Source: Desulfuromusa sp. (GTDB lineage Bacteria > Desulfobacterota > Desulfuromonadia > Desulfuromonadales > Geopsychrobacteraceae). From it: a DNA stretch of 5,195 bases. The stretch is from the NCBI GenBank assembly GCA_021157505.1, contig JAGGWI010000202.1, forward strand, positions 1 to 5,195, read 5' to 3'. Below the pieces are notes generated by a model. It ran no database searches. It worked only from the letters and a program-made list of their open reading frames with translations, and was not told the DNA's origin. Made by a program: the position numbers and the translations under genes. Numbering within the stretch: the stretch's first letter is position 1; every line of letters begins with the position of its first letter. This document shows positions 1 through 5,195 of the stretch, piece after piece.

Positions 1-112
1 CAAGGTTCAAGGTTCAAGGTTCAAGGTTCAAGGTTCAAGGTTCAAGGTTCAAGGTTCAAGGTTCAAGGTTCAAGGTTCAAGGTTTCAGGTTTCAGGTTTC
101 AGGTTTCAGGTT
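1..112. repeat. Heptanucleotide tandem array, two blocks (12 x CAAGGTT, 4 x TCAGGTT)
   Basis: Sixteen 7-bp units run head to tail with no phase slip. Bases 1-84 are 12 identical CAAGGTT units and 85-112 are 4 identical TCAGGTT units, which differ at the first two bases. The array reaches the window edge, so its true length is unknown. No unit contains a stop on the + strand. The unit is not a multiple of three, so any reading frame through it cycles through a heptapeptide every 21 bp; nothing suggests it is coding. Perfect identity within each block implies recent copying by slippage or unequal exchange, so copy number may vary between strains (inference). It ends 66 bp before the der start codon and may affect expression of der or of an unseen upstream gene. 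Confidence 0.97.
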
Positions 113-120
113 CTGATTAT

Positions 121-148
121 CCTTGAACCTTGTTCCTTGCCCCTTGTT
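121..148. repeat. Inverted degenerate heptamers facing the array
   Basis: Four consecutive 7-bp units (CCTTGAA, CCTTGTT, CCTTGCC, CCTTGTT) match the complement of the CAAGGTT array with variation only in the last two bases; a weaker fifth unit (CCTAATC) may follow. The first 12 bases, CCTTGAACCTTG at 121-132, are the exact reverse complement of CAAGGTTCAAGG, which occurs repeatedly in the array (nearest copy 71-82, separated by 38 bases). The region could therefore form a cruciform or an RNA hairpin in several registers. The function is unknown. Confidence 0.85.
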
Positions 149-178
149 CCTAATCCAAATAAAGAAAGATTTAACTGA

Positions 179-1501
179 ATGATAAAAACTGTTGCCATAG
201 TTGGCCGACCTAATGTCGGAAAATCGACATTATTTAATCGGTTACTTAGAAAACGTAAAGCGATTGTTGAGGACTTTCCCGGAGTCACCCGTGATCGTCA
301 CTATGCTGAAGTCAACCGTTTCTTACGGCCTTTCCTGCTGATTGATACGGGAGGCTTTGAACCCGTCAGTGATGATCGGCTGTTGATACAGATGCGCGAG
401 CAGTCACAGTTAGCTATTGAAGAGGCGGACATTATTTTTTTTCTGCTGGATGTCAAGGATGGTTTGACCCCGGCGGATATCGAAATTTCTAAAATGTTGC
501 GGCAGGTTGACAAGCCGGTTTTCTATTTAATCAATAAGGTTGATGGCGAAAAACAGGAAATCGAGATCGCTGACTTTTATGCTCTGGGAGTCGATAAGCT
601 TTATTCTCTTTCTGCAGAACATGGCCGTGGTATTAATGAACTTATCGATGATTTAGAAAAACTGTTACCCCCGGCTCCAGAGAATTCAGAGACAGAAAAT
701 GAAATCCGCATGGCAATTATTGGCCGTCCCAATGTCGGAAAATCATCACTGGTTAATCGTTTGCTTGGTTATGAACGGGTCGTTGCCAATCCCGTTTCTG
801 GAACAACCCGCGACAGTATTGATACCCCTTTTGTTTATAACCAGAAGCGTTTTGTCCTGATTGATACTGCCGGGATTCGGCGTAAAGGGAGAATCAGTCA
901 ATTAGTGGAAAAATACAGTGCGGTTACGGCGCTCAAAGCAATGGATCGTGCTCACGTCGTTTTGATGGTTATTGATGCTGTCGATGGTGTGACGGATCAG
1001 GACCTTGCGGTTGCTGGATATGCTTATGAAAAAGGGCGGGCCTTGATTCTGGTTGTCAATAAGTGGGATTTGCCAGAAAAAGACGATCAAACGATGGGGA
1101 AATTTATTGCCGAGGTGCAGCGACGTTTTAAATATTTACCATTTGCTCCACTGCTGTTTGTTTCTGCGTTGACCGGGCAACGGGTCAGTAAAATCATGTC
1201 CAAGGTCGAGGAGGTCGCTGCCGAGTTTAACCAACGTATTCCTACTGCTAAACTGAATCAGGGGCTGGAGGAATTTGTCAGTAAGCATCCCCCTGCAATG
1301 GCTGGCGATCAACGAATCAAGTTTTATTATGCAGCTCAGGCTGCGGTGAGGCCGCCAACTTTTGTGTTGTTTACAAACCGACCAGATAAAATTCATTTTT
1401 CTTACCAGCGTTATCTGGTCAACTGTTTCCGGGAAAAATTTGATTTTGGTCAGGTTCCATTGCGACTCGAGTTCAAAGGTCGGGGTAAAAGGAATTTTTG
1501 A
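179..1501 (+). CDS. der: Ribosome-assembly GTPase Der (EngA), double G-domain
   Basis: Der is an essential cytoplasmic GTPase that binds the 50S subunit and acts in its late maturation. The 440-residue product has the diagnostic layout of two G domains in tandem and a C-terminal KH-like domain (about 355-440). Domain 1 shows the P-loop GRPNVGKS at 9-16, DTGG at 56-59, NKVD at 119-122 and SAE at 145-147. Domain 2 shows GRPNVGKS at 182-189, DTAG at 229-232, NKWD at 294-297 and SAL at 329-331. The C-terminus is basic, as is usual. The length is normal and the gene looks intact. The start is chosen because the protein begins nine residues before the first P-loop glycine, as in homologues. There is no good Shine-Dalgarno, only the A/G-rich AAAGAAAG at 161-168. 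The 5' side is occupied by the heptamer repeats and no convincing promoter is visible there. Confidence 0.98.
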   Translation: MIKTVAIVGRPNVGKSTLFNRLLRKRKAIVEDFPGVTRDRHYAEVNRFLRPFLLIDTGGFEPVSDDRLLIQMREQSQLAIEEADIIFFLLDVKDGLTPADIEISKMLRQVDKPVFYLINKVDGEKQEIEIADFYALGVDKLYSLSAEHGRGINELIDDLEKLLPPAPENSETENEIRMAIIGRPNVGKSSLVNRLLGYERVVANPVSGTTRDSIDTPFVYNQKRFVLIDTAGIRRKGRISQLVEKYSAVTALKAMDRAHVVLMVIDAVDGVTDQDLAVAGYAYEKGRALILVVNKWDLPEKDDQTMGKFIAEVQRRFKYLPFAPLLFVSALTGQRVSKIMSKVEEVAAEFNQRIPTAKLNQGLEEFVSKHPPAMAGDQRIKFYYAAQAAVRPPTFVLFTNRPDKIHFSYQRYLVNCFREKFDFGQVPLRLEFKGRGKRNF

Positions 1502-1523
1502 GGCGGTGTTGAGACGTTGCCTC
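1500..1523 (+). terminator. Hairpin overlapping the der stop; weak terminator candidate
   Basis: GAGGCGGTGT, loop TGAG, then ACGTTGCCTC forms a 10-bp stem without mismatches if three G-U pairs are allowed. It begins at the second base of the der TGA codon. Only TTT follows before G, so the U-tract is poor. It could be a weak or attenuating terminator between der and the DUF4388 gene, or a 3'-end stabilising structure. Confidence 0.45.
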
Positions 1524-1565
1524 TTTGTATAACAAGGATTAAAAATAATCAGGAATAATTCAGTT

Positions 1566-2636
1566 ATGGCACTTGAAGGTTATTTAGAAGACTTGGGGAT
1601 TCGCGATATCCTCCAGATTCTCAGCCTCAGTAAAAAATCGGGGACACTGATTCTTAAAGGCCCACAGGGCGAAGGGCTGGTCTGTTTTGTGGATGGCCAG
1701 GTTGTTCGCGCCTCTTCCAGCTTTTTTCCTGAAAACATAGGACAACTTTTACTGCAGGTTGAAATTATAACTGAAGATCAACTGGCTGAGGCACTCACCT
1801 GGCAGAAAAGCCTCAAATCACCGCAACCTCTGGGTCCAATTTTAACTTATAAGTTTCAGATCGCAGCTTCCGAAATTGAAGCTGTTATCGTGACGCAGAT
1901 TGAAAAAATTATTTTTAATTTCTTTTCTTGGACTGCAGGTCACTTCTCTTTTCAACTCGAAGAGGTAAAGCCGGTTGGTCATTCTTCTTTGAATCCCCTT
2001 GATTTTATGCTTGAGCATGGACTTAGTTCGCAGCGCCTTGTTGTTAAGGGGCAGAGGGTTGCTGAACTGTGCAGCGAGGATGATCTTGATGATGATTTAA
2101 TTGAGCGTGAGCTGAGTGAAATGGAAAATCAGCAGGGGCAGTATGGGTTGGATCTGTTGCGGGGGATGCTGGCGGAACTGGATCATCCTGAGCTTGGCGG
2201 TGGGATAATCCTTCTGATTCTCCGCTATGCCAGTGAGATCATGGGGCGAGCTATTATTTTTGATGTCAGAGGGAATCAACTGGCCGGGTTAGGACAGTTC
2301 GGACTGTCTGGTTTTGATACTTCTGCTGATGATATTGTTCGGAAGATGCGTTTGCCGGTTGATTCAGGATCTCTATTTGCCCAGGTTTTGAAAGACAAAG
2401 TTGTCGTCCGTGCTGCTTTGAAAAACTCACTTGGTGAACAGAGACTGAAAGAATTTTTACATGGAGTGCCCGAAGAGGTTTTTCTGGGTCCATTGGTGAG
2501 TGATGGAAAAGTTGTTGCTCTTTTGTATGGTGATAATTTCCCAATCAACCAGCCATTTTATGCTGCAAATGCCTTCGAAGTTTTTCTTTCTCAAGCAGGG
2601 TTAGCCATGGATCAAGCTTTATGTGGAACTGATTGA
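1566..2636 (+). CDS. DUF4388 (PATAN) protein with C-terminal GAF-like domain
   Basis: This 356-residue cytoplasmic protein has no signal peptide or membrane segment. Residues 1 to about 134 look like DUF4388/PATAN: it opens MALEGYLEDLGIRDILQ, then KKSGTLIL, a FVDGQVVRA strand near 41-49 and WTAGHFSFQLEE near 122-133. PATAN was named for the N-terminus of cyanobacterial PatA and occurs in regulatory proteins, often with receivers; cyanobacterial PATAN response regulators bind the pilus motor ATPase PilB. An acidic linker (about 170-187) leads to a region at about 195-352 that resembles a GAF-type domain by its helix/strand pattern and the closing LGPLVSDGKVVALLYGDN; that call is weaker. The start lacks a strong Shine-Dalgarno (AGGA at 1551-1554, 11 bases away), but the N-terminus fits the family. 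Two receiver genes follow, so a signalling role is likely; the exact function is unknown. Confidence 0.85.
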   Translation: MALEGYLEDLGIRDILQILSLSKKSGTLILKGPQGEGLVCFVDGQVVRASSSFFPENIGQLLLQVEIITEDQLAEALTWQKSLKSPQPLGPILTYKFQIAASEIEAVIVTQIEKIIFNFFSWTAGHFSFQLEEVKPVGHSSLNPLDFMLEHGLSSQRLVVKGQRVAELCSEDDLDDDLIERELSEMENQQGQYGLDLLRGMLAELDHPELGGGIILLILRYASEIMGRAIIFDVRGNQLAGLGQFGLSGFDTSADDIVRKMRLPVDSGSLFAQVLKDKVVVRAALKNSLGEQRLKEFLHGVPEEVFLGPLVSDGKVVALLYGDNFPINQPFYAANAFEVFLSQAGLAMDQALCGTD

Positions 2637-2664
2637 AATTAAGAAGCCATTTTCAGTTGTCTTT

Positions 2665-2673
2665 TGTTATAAT
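2665..2673 (+). promoter_or_regulatory. Extended -10 promoter upstream of first receiver gene
   Basis: TGTTATAAT is an exact match to the extended -10 consensus TGnTATAAT. No good -35 lies 16-18 bp upstream, which extended -10 promoters tolerate. Transcription would begin near 2680, giving a leader of about 28 bases that includes the Shine-Dalgarno for the ATG at 2708. It would let the receiver gene(s) be made independently of the DUF4388 gene. Confidence 0.5.
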
Positions 2674-2694
2674 CATTTTGATCTGTTATCCGGT

Positions 2695-2699
2695 GGAGG
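2695..2699 (+). promoter_or_regulatory. Shine-Dalgarno fixing the receiver start at 2708
   Basis: GGAGG, within GGAGGTGAGG, lies 8 bases before ATG at 2708. It selects that ATG over the in-frame TTG at 2633, which overlaps the upstream stop codon and has no ribosome site. Confidence 0.8.
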
Positions 2700-2707
2700 T
2701 GAGGCTT

Positions 2708-3079
2708 ATGCAAAAAAAAATTCTTATTGTCGAGGATGAAGAAAGCTTACTGAAGTTGGAAAGTATTCTTCTGACCACGAAAGGTTATCTGGTCCAGGGT
2801 GCAACCACGGGTTATGCTGCTCTTGAAGCTGTTGCTGCTGAAACTCCAGATTTGATATTACTGGATATCATGCTTCCGGAACTGGATGGTTTTGAGGTTT
2901 GTGAGCGGATCAAGAAAAATCCAGAGACTCGCCATATCCCGATCATATTATTGACAGCCAAGAAAACCCCTGAAGATTTATCTCGTGGTGCAGCTGTTGG
3001 TGCCGATCAGTATATAACTAAACCTTTTAAGTCGGCGATGGTGATGGAAACAATTGAGCGGTTATTAGATCAGAGTTGA
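2708..3079 (+). CDS. Stand-alone receiver-domain response regulator
   Basis: This 123-residue protein is one complete CheY-like receiver with no output domain. The acidic pocket is E9-D10 (ILIVEDEE), the phospho-acceptor is D53 (LILLDIMLPELDG), the switch threonine is T83 (ILLTAK), the aromatic switch is Y102 and the lysine is K105 (ITKPF). All the residues needed for phosphorylation are present. The start is placed at ATG 2708 because of its Shine-Dalgarno and because homologous receivers begin a few residues before ILIVED. Reading from the in-frame TTG at 2633 would add 25 residues including a hydrophobic stretch and is not favoured. The gene follows the DUF4388 gene by 71 bp and may be expressed with it or from the extended -10 promoter. 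No histidine kinase is in the window, so its phosphodonor is unknown. Confidence 0.93.
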   Translation: MQKKILIVEDEESLLKLESILLTTKGYLVQGATTGYAALEAVAAETPDLILLDIMLPELDGFEVCERIKKNPETRHIPIILLTAKKTPEDLSRGAAVGADQYITKPFKSAMVMETIERLLDQS

Positions 3080-3135
3080 AGAAAATATTTTAAAAACTGC
3101 AATGTAATTGGACTCGTTAATGGAGCTTACGAAGG

Positions 3136-3525
3136 ATGAATGGAGCTAAGGTTCTGGTGGTTGATGATTCGCCAACAATGAGGCAACTCATTATTTTTGC
3201 GTTGCAACGGCTTCCCGGCTTGAAGATTACTGAGGCAGGTGATGGTGTTGCTGCACTGAAACAATTGTCTGGTGAGAAATATGACCTGCTTTTGACTGAT
3301 ATTAATATGCCGATGATGGATGGTTTGAAGCTGGTTGGTTTGATTCGTAAAGATGCTATTTACGCAAAACTTCCAATTATTGTTATTTCGACTGAGGGCT
3401 CAAATGTGACCCGGGAGCGGGCTATCGCAATCGGAGCTAATGAATATATCACTAAACCACTACAAACAACCCGTCTTATAGAAGTTGTTCGCCGGCTCCT
3501 TGACCCTGAGACGCAGCTGAACTGA
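3136..3525 (+). CDS. CheY-like single-domain response regulator
   Basis: A 129-residue lone receiver, closer in style to chemotaxis CheY than its neighbour. It has the D10-D11 pair followed by SPTMRQLI, phospho-acceptor D55 (LLLTDINMPMMDG), S85 at the Thr/Ser switch position (IVISTEGS), aromatic Y104 and K107 (ITKPL). There is no DNA-binding or enzymatic output domain, so it presumably acts by protein-protein contact or as a phosphate shuttle. It starts 56 bp after the first receiver gene. The ribosome site is modest (GGAG at 3122-3125, 10 bases before ATG); the GAAGG touching the ATG is too close to serve it. No che genes are nearby, so calling it cheY would be over-reading. Confidence 0.93.
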   Translation: MNGAKVLVVDDSPTMRQLIIFALQRLPGLKITEAGDGVAALKQLSGEKYDLLLTDINMPMMDGLKLVGLIRKDAIYAKLPIIVISTEGSNVTRERAIAIGANEYITKPLQTTRLIEVVRRLLDPETQLN

Positions 3526-3538
3526 GCTCTTCTGGGGC

Positions 3539-3566
3539 TTGACAGCCACGTGTGAACATGTAATAT
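3539..3566 (+). promoter_or_regulatory. Sigma-70-type promoter for infA
   Basis: A perfect -35 TTGACA at 3539-3544 is followed after 16 bp by TAATAT at 3561-3566 (4 of 6 consensus positions). An alternative -10, TATAGC at 3564-3569, has a 19-bp spacer. It lies 13 bp after the receiver stop codon and would give infA a leader of about 45 bases. An imperfect inverted repeat, ACGTGT-GA-ACATGT (3548-3561), sits in the spacer. Confidence 0.65.
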
Positions 3567-3606
3567 AGCTCCATTAATTATTAGTGAAATAGAAATTTAT
3601 TTATTC

Positions 3607-3612
3607 AGGAGG
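3607..3612 (+). promoter_or_regulatory. Consensus Shine-Dalgarno for UUG-initiated infA
   Basis: AGGAGG, 5 bases before the TTG at 3618. A perfect match to the anti-Shine-Dalgarno core probably compensates for the weak start codon and confirms that start. Confidence 0.85.
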
Positions 3613-3617
3613 CAGAG

Positions 3618-3836
3618 TTGTCCAAAGAAGAAGCAATAGAAGTTGAAGGGATTGTCGTAGAGCCATTACCCAATGCGATGTTTCGGGTTAAACTTGATAA
3701 CGATCATTTGGTTCTGGCCCATATCTCTGGGAAAATGCGTAAATATTATATCCGTATTCTTCCGGGTGATCGTGTGACGGTTGAATTGTCACCCTATGAT
3801 TTAACCCGTGGCCGTATCACCTATCGGGCTAAATAG
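3618..3836 (+). CDS. infA: Translation initiation factor IF-1
   Basis: IF-1 binds the A site of the 30S subunit and works with IF-2 and IF-3 in initiation. The product is 72 residues, the same length as E. coli IF-1, and is collinear with it over its whole length as a single S1/OB-fold. Recognisable blocks are LPNAMFRVKL (17-26), AHISGKMRK (34-42), YIRILPGDRVTVELSPYDL (44-62) and the basic end GRITYRAK. The start is a TTG codon: family alignment puts the initiator Met exactly there (M-SKEEAIEVEG), the consensus ribosome site is at the right distance, and no in-frame ATG lies just upstream. It has its own promoter, so expression need not depend on the receiver genes. Placement directly before leuS groups two translation genes. 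Confidence 0.98.
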   Translation: MSKEEAIEVEGIVVEPLPNAMFRVKLDNDHLVLAHISGKMRKYYIRILPGDRVTVELSPYDLTRGRITYRAK

Positions 3837-3877
3837 TTCAAGGTGATTCTCTCCCGTTGTCAGGGTGGTAACCTATA

Positions 3878-3897
3878 GAGGAAAGACCCATTTCCTC
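3878..3897 (+). other. Stem-loop in the infA-leuS gap
   Basis: GAGGAAA, loop GACCCA, TTTCCTC forms a perfect 7-bp stem 41 bases after the infA stop. The bases after it (AATACTTTG) are not a clean U-tract, so it is probably not a terminator alone. It may protect the infA mRNA 3' end or form part of the leuS leader. Confidence 0.5.
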
Positions 3898-3918
3898 AAT
3901 ACTTTGTTTGTAATCGAT

Positions 3919-3937
3919 ACCGGCCTTAGCCGGTTTT
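3919..3937 (+). terminator. Short intrinsic terminator candidate after infA
   Basis: ACCGGC, loop CTTA, GCCGGT is a perfect 6-bp GC-rich stem running into TTTT (3934-3937), then C. The stem and U-run are short, so termination may be partial, leaving some infA-leuS read-through. A possible -10 for leuS, TATACT at 3944-3949, follows, without a visible -35. Confidence 0.55.
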
Positions 3938-3985
3938 CGTGTATATACTCAAAATTTAATGAGCGATGGTGTCGCTGATCGTCGC

Positions 3986-3990
3986 GGAGG
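3986..3990 (+). promoter_or_regulatory. Shine-Dalgarno of leuS
   Basis: GGAGG, 4 bases before the ATG at 3995. It fixes the leuS start; the protein then opens MDNLYNPKDVEAKWQQIW, which fits the family N-terminus. Confidence 0.8.
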
Positions 3991-3994
3991 AAAT

Positions 3995-5195
3995 ATGGAC
4001 AATCTGTATAATCCTAAAGATGTTGAGGCCAAGTGGCAGCAGATCTGGTTGGAAAAGCAACTTTTTGCAGTCTCCCCGGATTCTGAAAAAGAAAAATATT
4101 ATCTGCTGGAAATGTTTCCATATCCCTCCGGTCGTATTCACATGGGTCATGTGCGTAACTATGCTATCGGGGATGTCGTCGCGCGTTTCAAACGGATGCA
4201 GGGGTTCAATGTTCTTCATCCAATGGGATGGGATGCTTTTGGAATGCCGGCTGAAAATGCTGCAATCGAAAATGATACCCATCCCGCTAAATGGACCTAC
4301 GAAAATATTGAAAGTATGCGCCATCAATTGAAACGAATTGGCCTTTCGTATGATTGGAAACGTGAATTTGCTACCTGCGATGCAGATTATTATCGCTGGG
4401 AGCAGCTGGTTTTCCTGAAAATGTTTGAAAAAGGGTTGGCCTATAAGAAGGGCTCGTCCGTCAACTGGTGTGACGATTGTCAAACCGTTCTTGCCAACGA
4501 GCAGGTGGAGGATGGTTGCTGCTGGCGCTGTCATAATCTGGTTCAGCCAAAAGAACTGGAGCAATGGTTTTTTAAAATTACCGATTATGCTGATGAGCTT
4601 CTGGAGTGGACTGATAAGCTTCCCGGTTGGCCAGAACGGGTGCTGGCAATGCAGCGTAACTGGATTGGCAAAAGTTATGGTTGTGAAATTGACTTTCCCA
4701 TTGTGGATCAGGGAGAGAAAATAAAAGTATTTACAACTCGCCCGGATACTCTGTCCGGTGCAACATTCATGAGTCTGGCTCCAGAACATCCCCTGGTTAA
4801 ATCTTTAGTGACAGCTGAGCAAGAAAAGGAAGTCAATAACTTTATTGCTGCGGTGGAGCGACAGGATAGGGCTGATCGAACCAGCGGCGATCTGGAAAAA
4901 ATTGGTATTTTTACTGGTTCCTACTGTGTTAATCCCCTCAACGGTGAAAGCATTCCAATCTTTCTTGCTAATTTTGTCCTGATGGGTTACGGCACCGGTG
5001 CCGTAATGGCGGTGCCAGCCCATGACCAACGTGATTTTGAATTTGCAACCAAATACCAATTGCCGATCAGGGTCGTTATTCAACCAGCAGGTGAAGAGCT
5101 GGCTGCTGAGCAGTTGGTAGAGGCATTTACTGATTCCGGGTTGCTGACCAACTCTGGCCAATTTAATGGCGTTGATAATGTGACGGCGCAAGAAC
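3995..5195 (+). CDS. leuS: Leucyl-tRNA synthetase, N-terminal part, runs off window
   Basis: Class Ia synthetase that charges tRNA-Leu with leucine. The window holds 400 codons plus one base without a stop; family members are about 820-870 residues, so roughly half is present. The bacterial type is clear. The HIGH signature is HMGH at 49-52, within FPYPSGRIHMGHVRNYAIGD. A zinc-knuckle-like segment has C159-x2-C162 and C176-x2-C179. The CP1 editing domain shows the threonine-rich TTRPDT at 247-252 and GYGTGAVMAVPAHDQRD at 331-347, whose D344 corresponds to the conserved editing aspartate (D345 in E. coli), so proofreading should be intact. The KMSKS loop and anticodon-binding domain lie beyond the edge. 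It follows infA by 158 bp across two stem-loops. Confidence 0.98.
   Translation, partial: MDNLYNPKDVEAKWQQIWLEKQLFAVSPDSEKEKYYLLEMFPYPSGRIHMGHVRNYAIGDVVARFKRMQGFNVLHPMGWDAFGMPAENAAIENDTHPAKWTYENIESMRHQLKRIGLSYDWKREFATCDADYYRWEQLVFLKMFEKGLAYKKGSSVNWCDDCQTVLANEQVEDGCCWRCHNLVQPKELEQWFFKITDYADELLEWTDKLPGWPERVLAMQRNWIGKSYGCEIDFPIVDQGEKIKVFTTRPDTLSGATFMSLAPEHPLVKSLVTAEQEKEVNNFIAAVERQDRADRTSGDLEKIGIFTGSYCVNPLNGESIPIFLANFVLMGYGTGAVMAVPAHDQRDFEFATKYQLPIRVVIQPAGEELAAEQLVEAFTDSGLLTNSGQFNGVDNVTAQE

Noticed and set aside
2..178. Open frame through the heptamer array whose TGA abuts the der ATG (TGAATGA), suggesting the end of an upstream coupled gene
   Set aside because: The repeat unit has no stop in any + frame, so openness is uninformative. 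The translated sequence is a simple repeat with no start codon in view.
1509..1533. TTGAGA and TATAAC between der and the DUF4388 gene as a promoter
   Set aside because: The spacer is only 13 bp, too short for sigma-70, and the -35 lies in the hairpin; no alternative pair with 16-18 bp spacing was found.
3120..3149. Nine-codon ATG mini-frame (MELTKDEWS) overlapping the start of the second receiver gene
   Set aside because: Short frames like this are expected by chance; it has no ribosome site of its own and nothing shows regulation by it.
3836..3844. GTTCAAGGT at the infA stop matches the heptamer array over nine bases
   Set aside because: A single nine-base match to a low-complexity repeat is plausible by chance in 5 kb, and no second unit follows.
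3862..3873. AGGGTGGTAACC resembling the T-box core AGGGTGGNACCGCG, before a synthetase gene
   Set aside because: The match breaks after nine bases (extra A, no CGCG). It lies only about 26 bases after the infA stop, leaving no room for the specifier stem, and the downstream hairpin does not pair with it.
3956..4789. Long open frame of 277 codons on the - strand
   Set aside because: It lies almost wholly antisense to leuS, whose + strand frame carries unmistakable synthetase motifs. The antisense product shows no recognisable domain, so it is a shadow of codon bias.
4805..5191. Open frame of 128 codons on the - strand
   Set aside because: Also antisense to the leuS editing-domain coding region, with no recognisable protein features.

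Overview
This 5.2 kb window is compact bacterial chromosome with every recognisable gene on the + strand. The order is a heptanucleotide repeat array, der (ribosome-assembly GTPase), a DUF4388/PATAN-GAF-like signalling protein, two stand-alone receiver-domain proteins, infA (IF-1), and the first 400 codons of leuS (leucyl-tRNA synthetase), which runs off the right edge. A DUF4388 protein and single-domain receivers next to housekeeping genes, together with moderate GC and the protein sequences, suggest a deltaproteobacterium of the Desulfuromonadales/Geobacter type. This assignment is inference from gene content and no search was run.

Region by region: bases 1-112 are 16 head-to-tail 7-bp units, 12 perfect CAAGGTT then 4 of a second sequence TCAGGTT. 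They are followed at 121-148 by four degenerate units in inverted orientation. der begins 30 bp further on, with no clear Shine-Dalgarno. A 10-bp hairpin starts inside the der stop codon. After a 64-bp gap comes the DUF4388 gene. Between it and the first receiver gene is a perfect extended -10 motif (TGTTATAAT), followed by a strong Shine-Dalgarno and ATG at 2708. A second CheY-like receiver follows. infA has its own consensus-like promoter, a perfect AGGAGG and a UUG start codon. The 158-bp gap before leuS holds two stem-loops, the second with a short T-run.

How the genes relate: der, infA and leuS are essential translation genes. The three genes between der and infA look like a small signalling cassette with no histidine kinase. 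Both receivers keep the acidic pocket, phospho-acceptor Asp, Thr/Ser switch and Lys, so they should be phosphorylatable by a kinase encoded elsewhere. The DUF4388/PATAN protein is a plausible partner or output, but that is inference.

The points most worth a second look are the heptamer array with its inverted arm at the 5' side of der, the kinase-less DUF4388/receiver cassette, the internal extended -10 promoter, and the UUG-initiated infA. I saw no CRISPR array, tRNA, rRNA, insertion sequence or phage gene.
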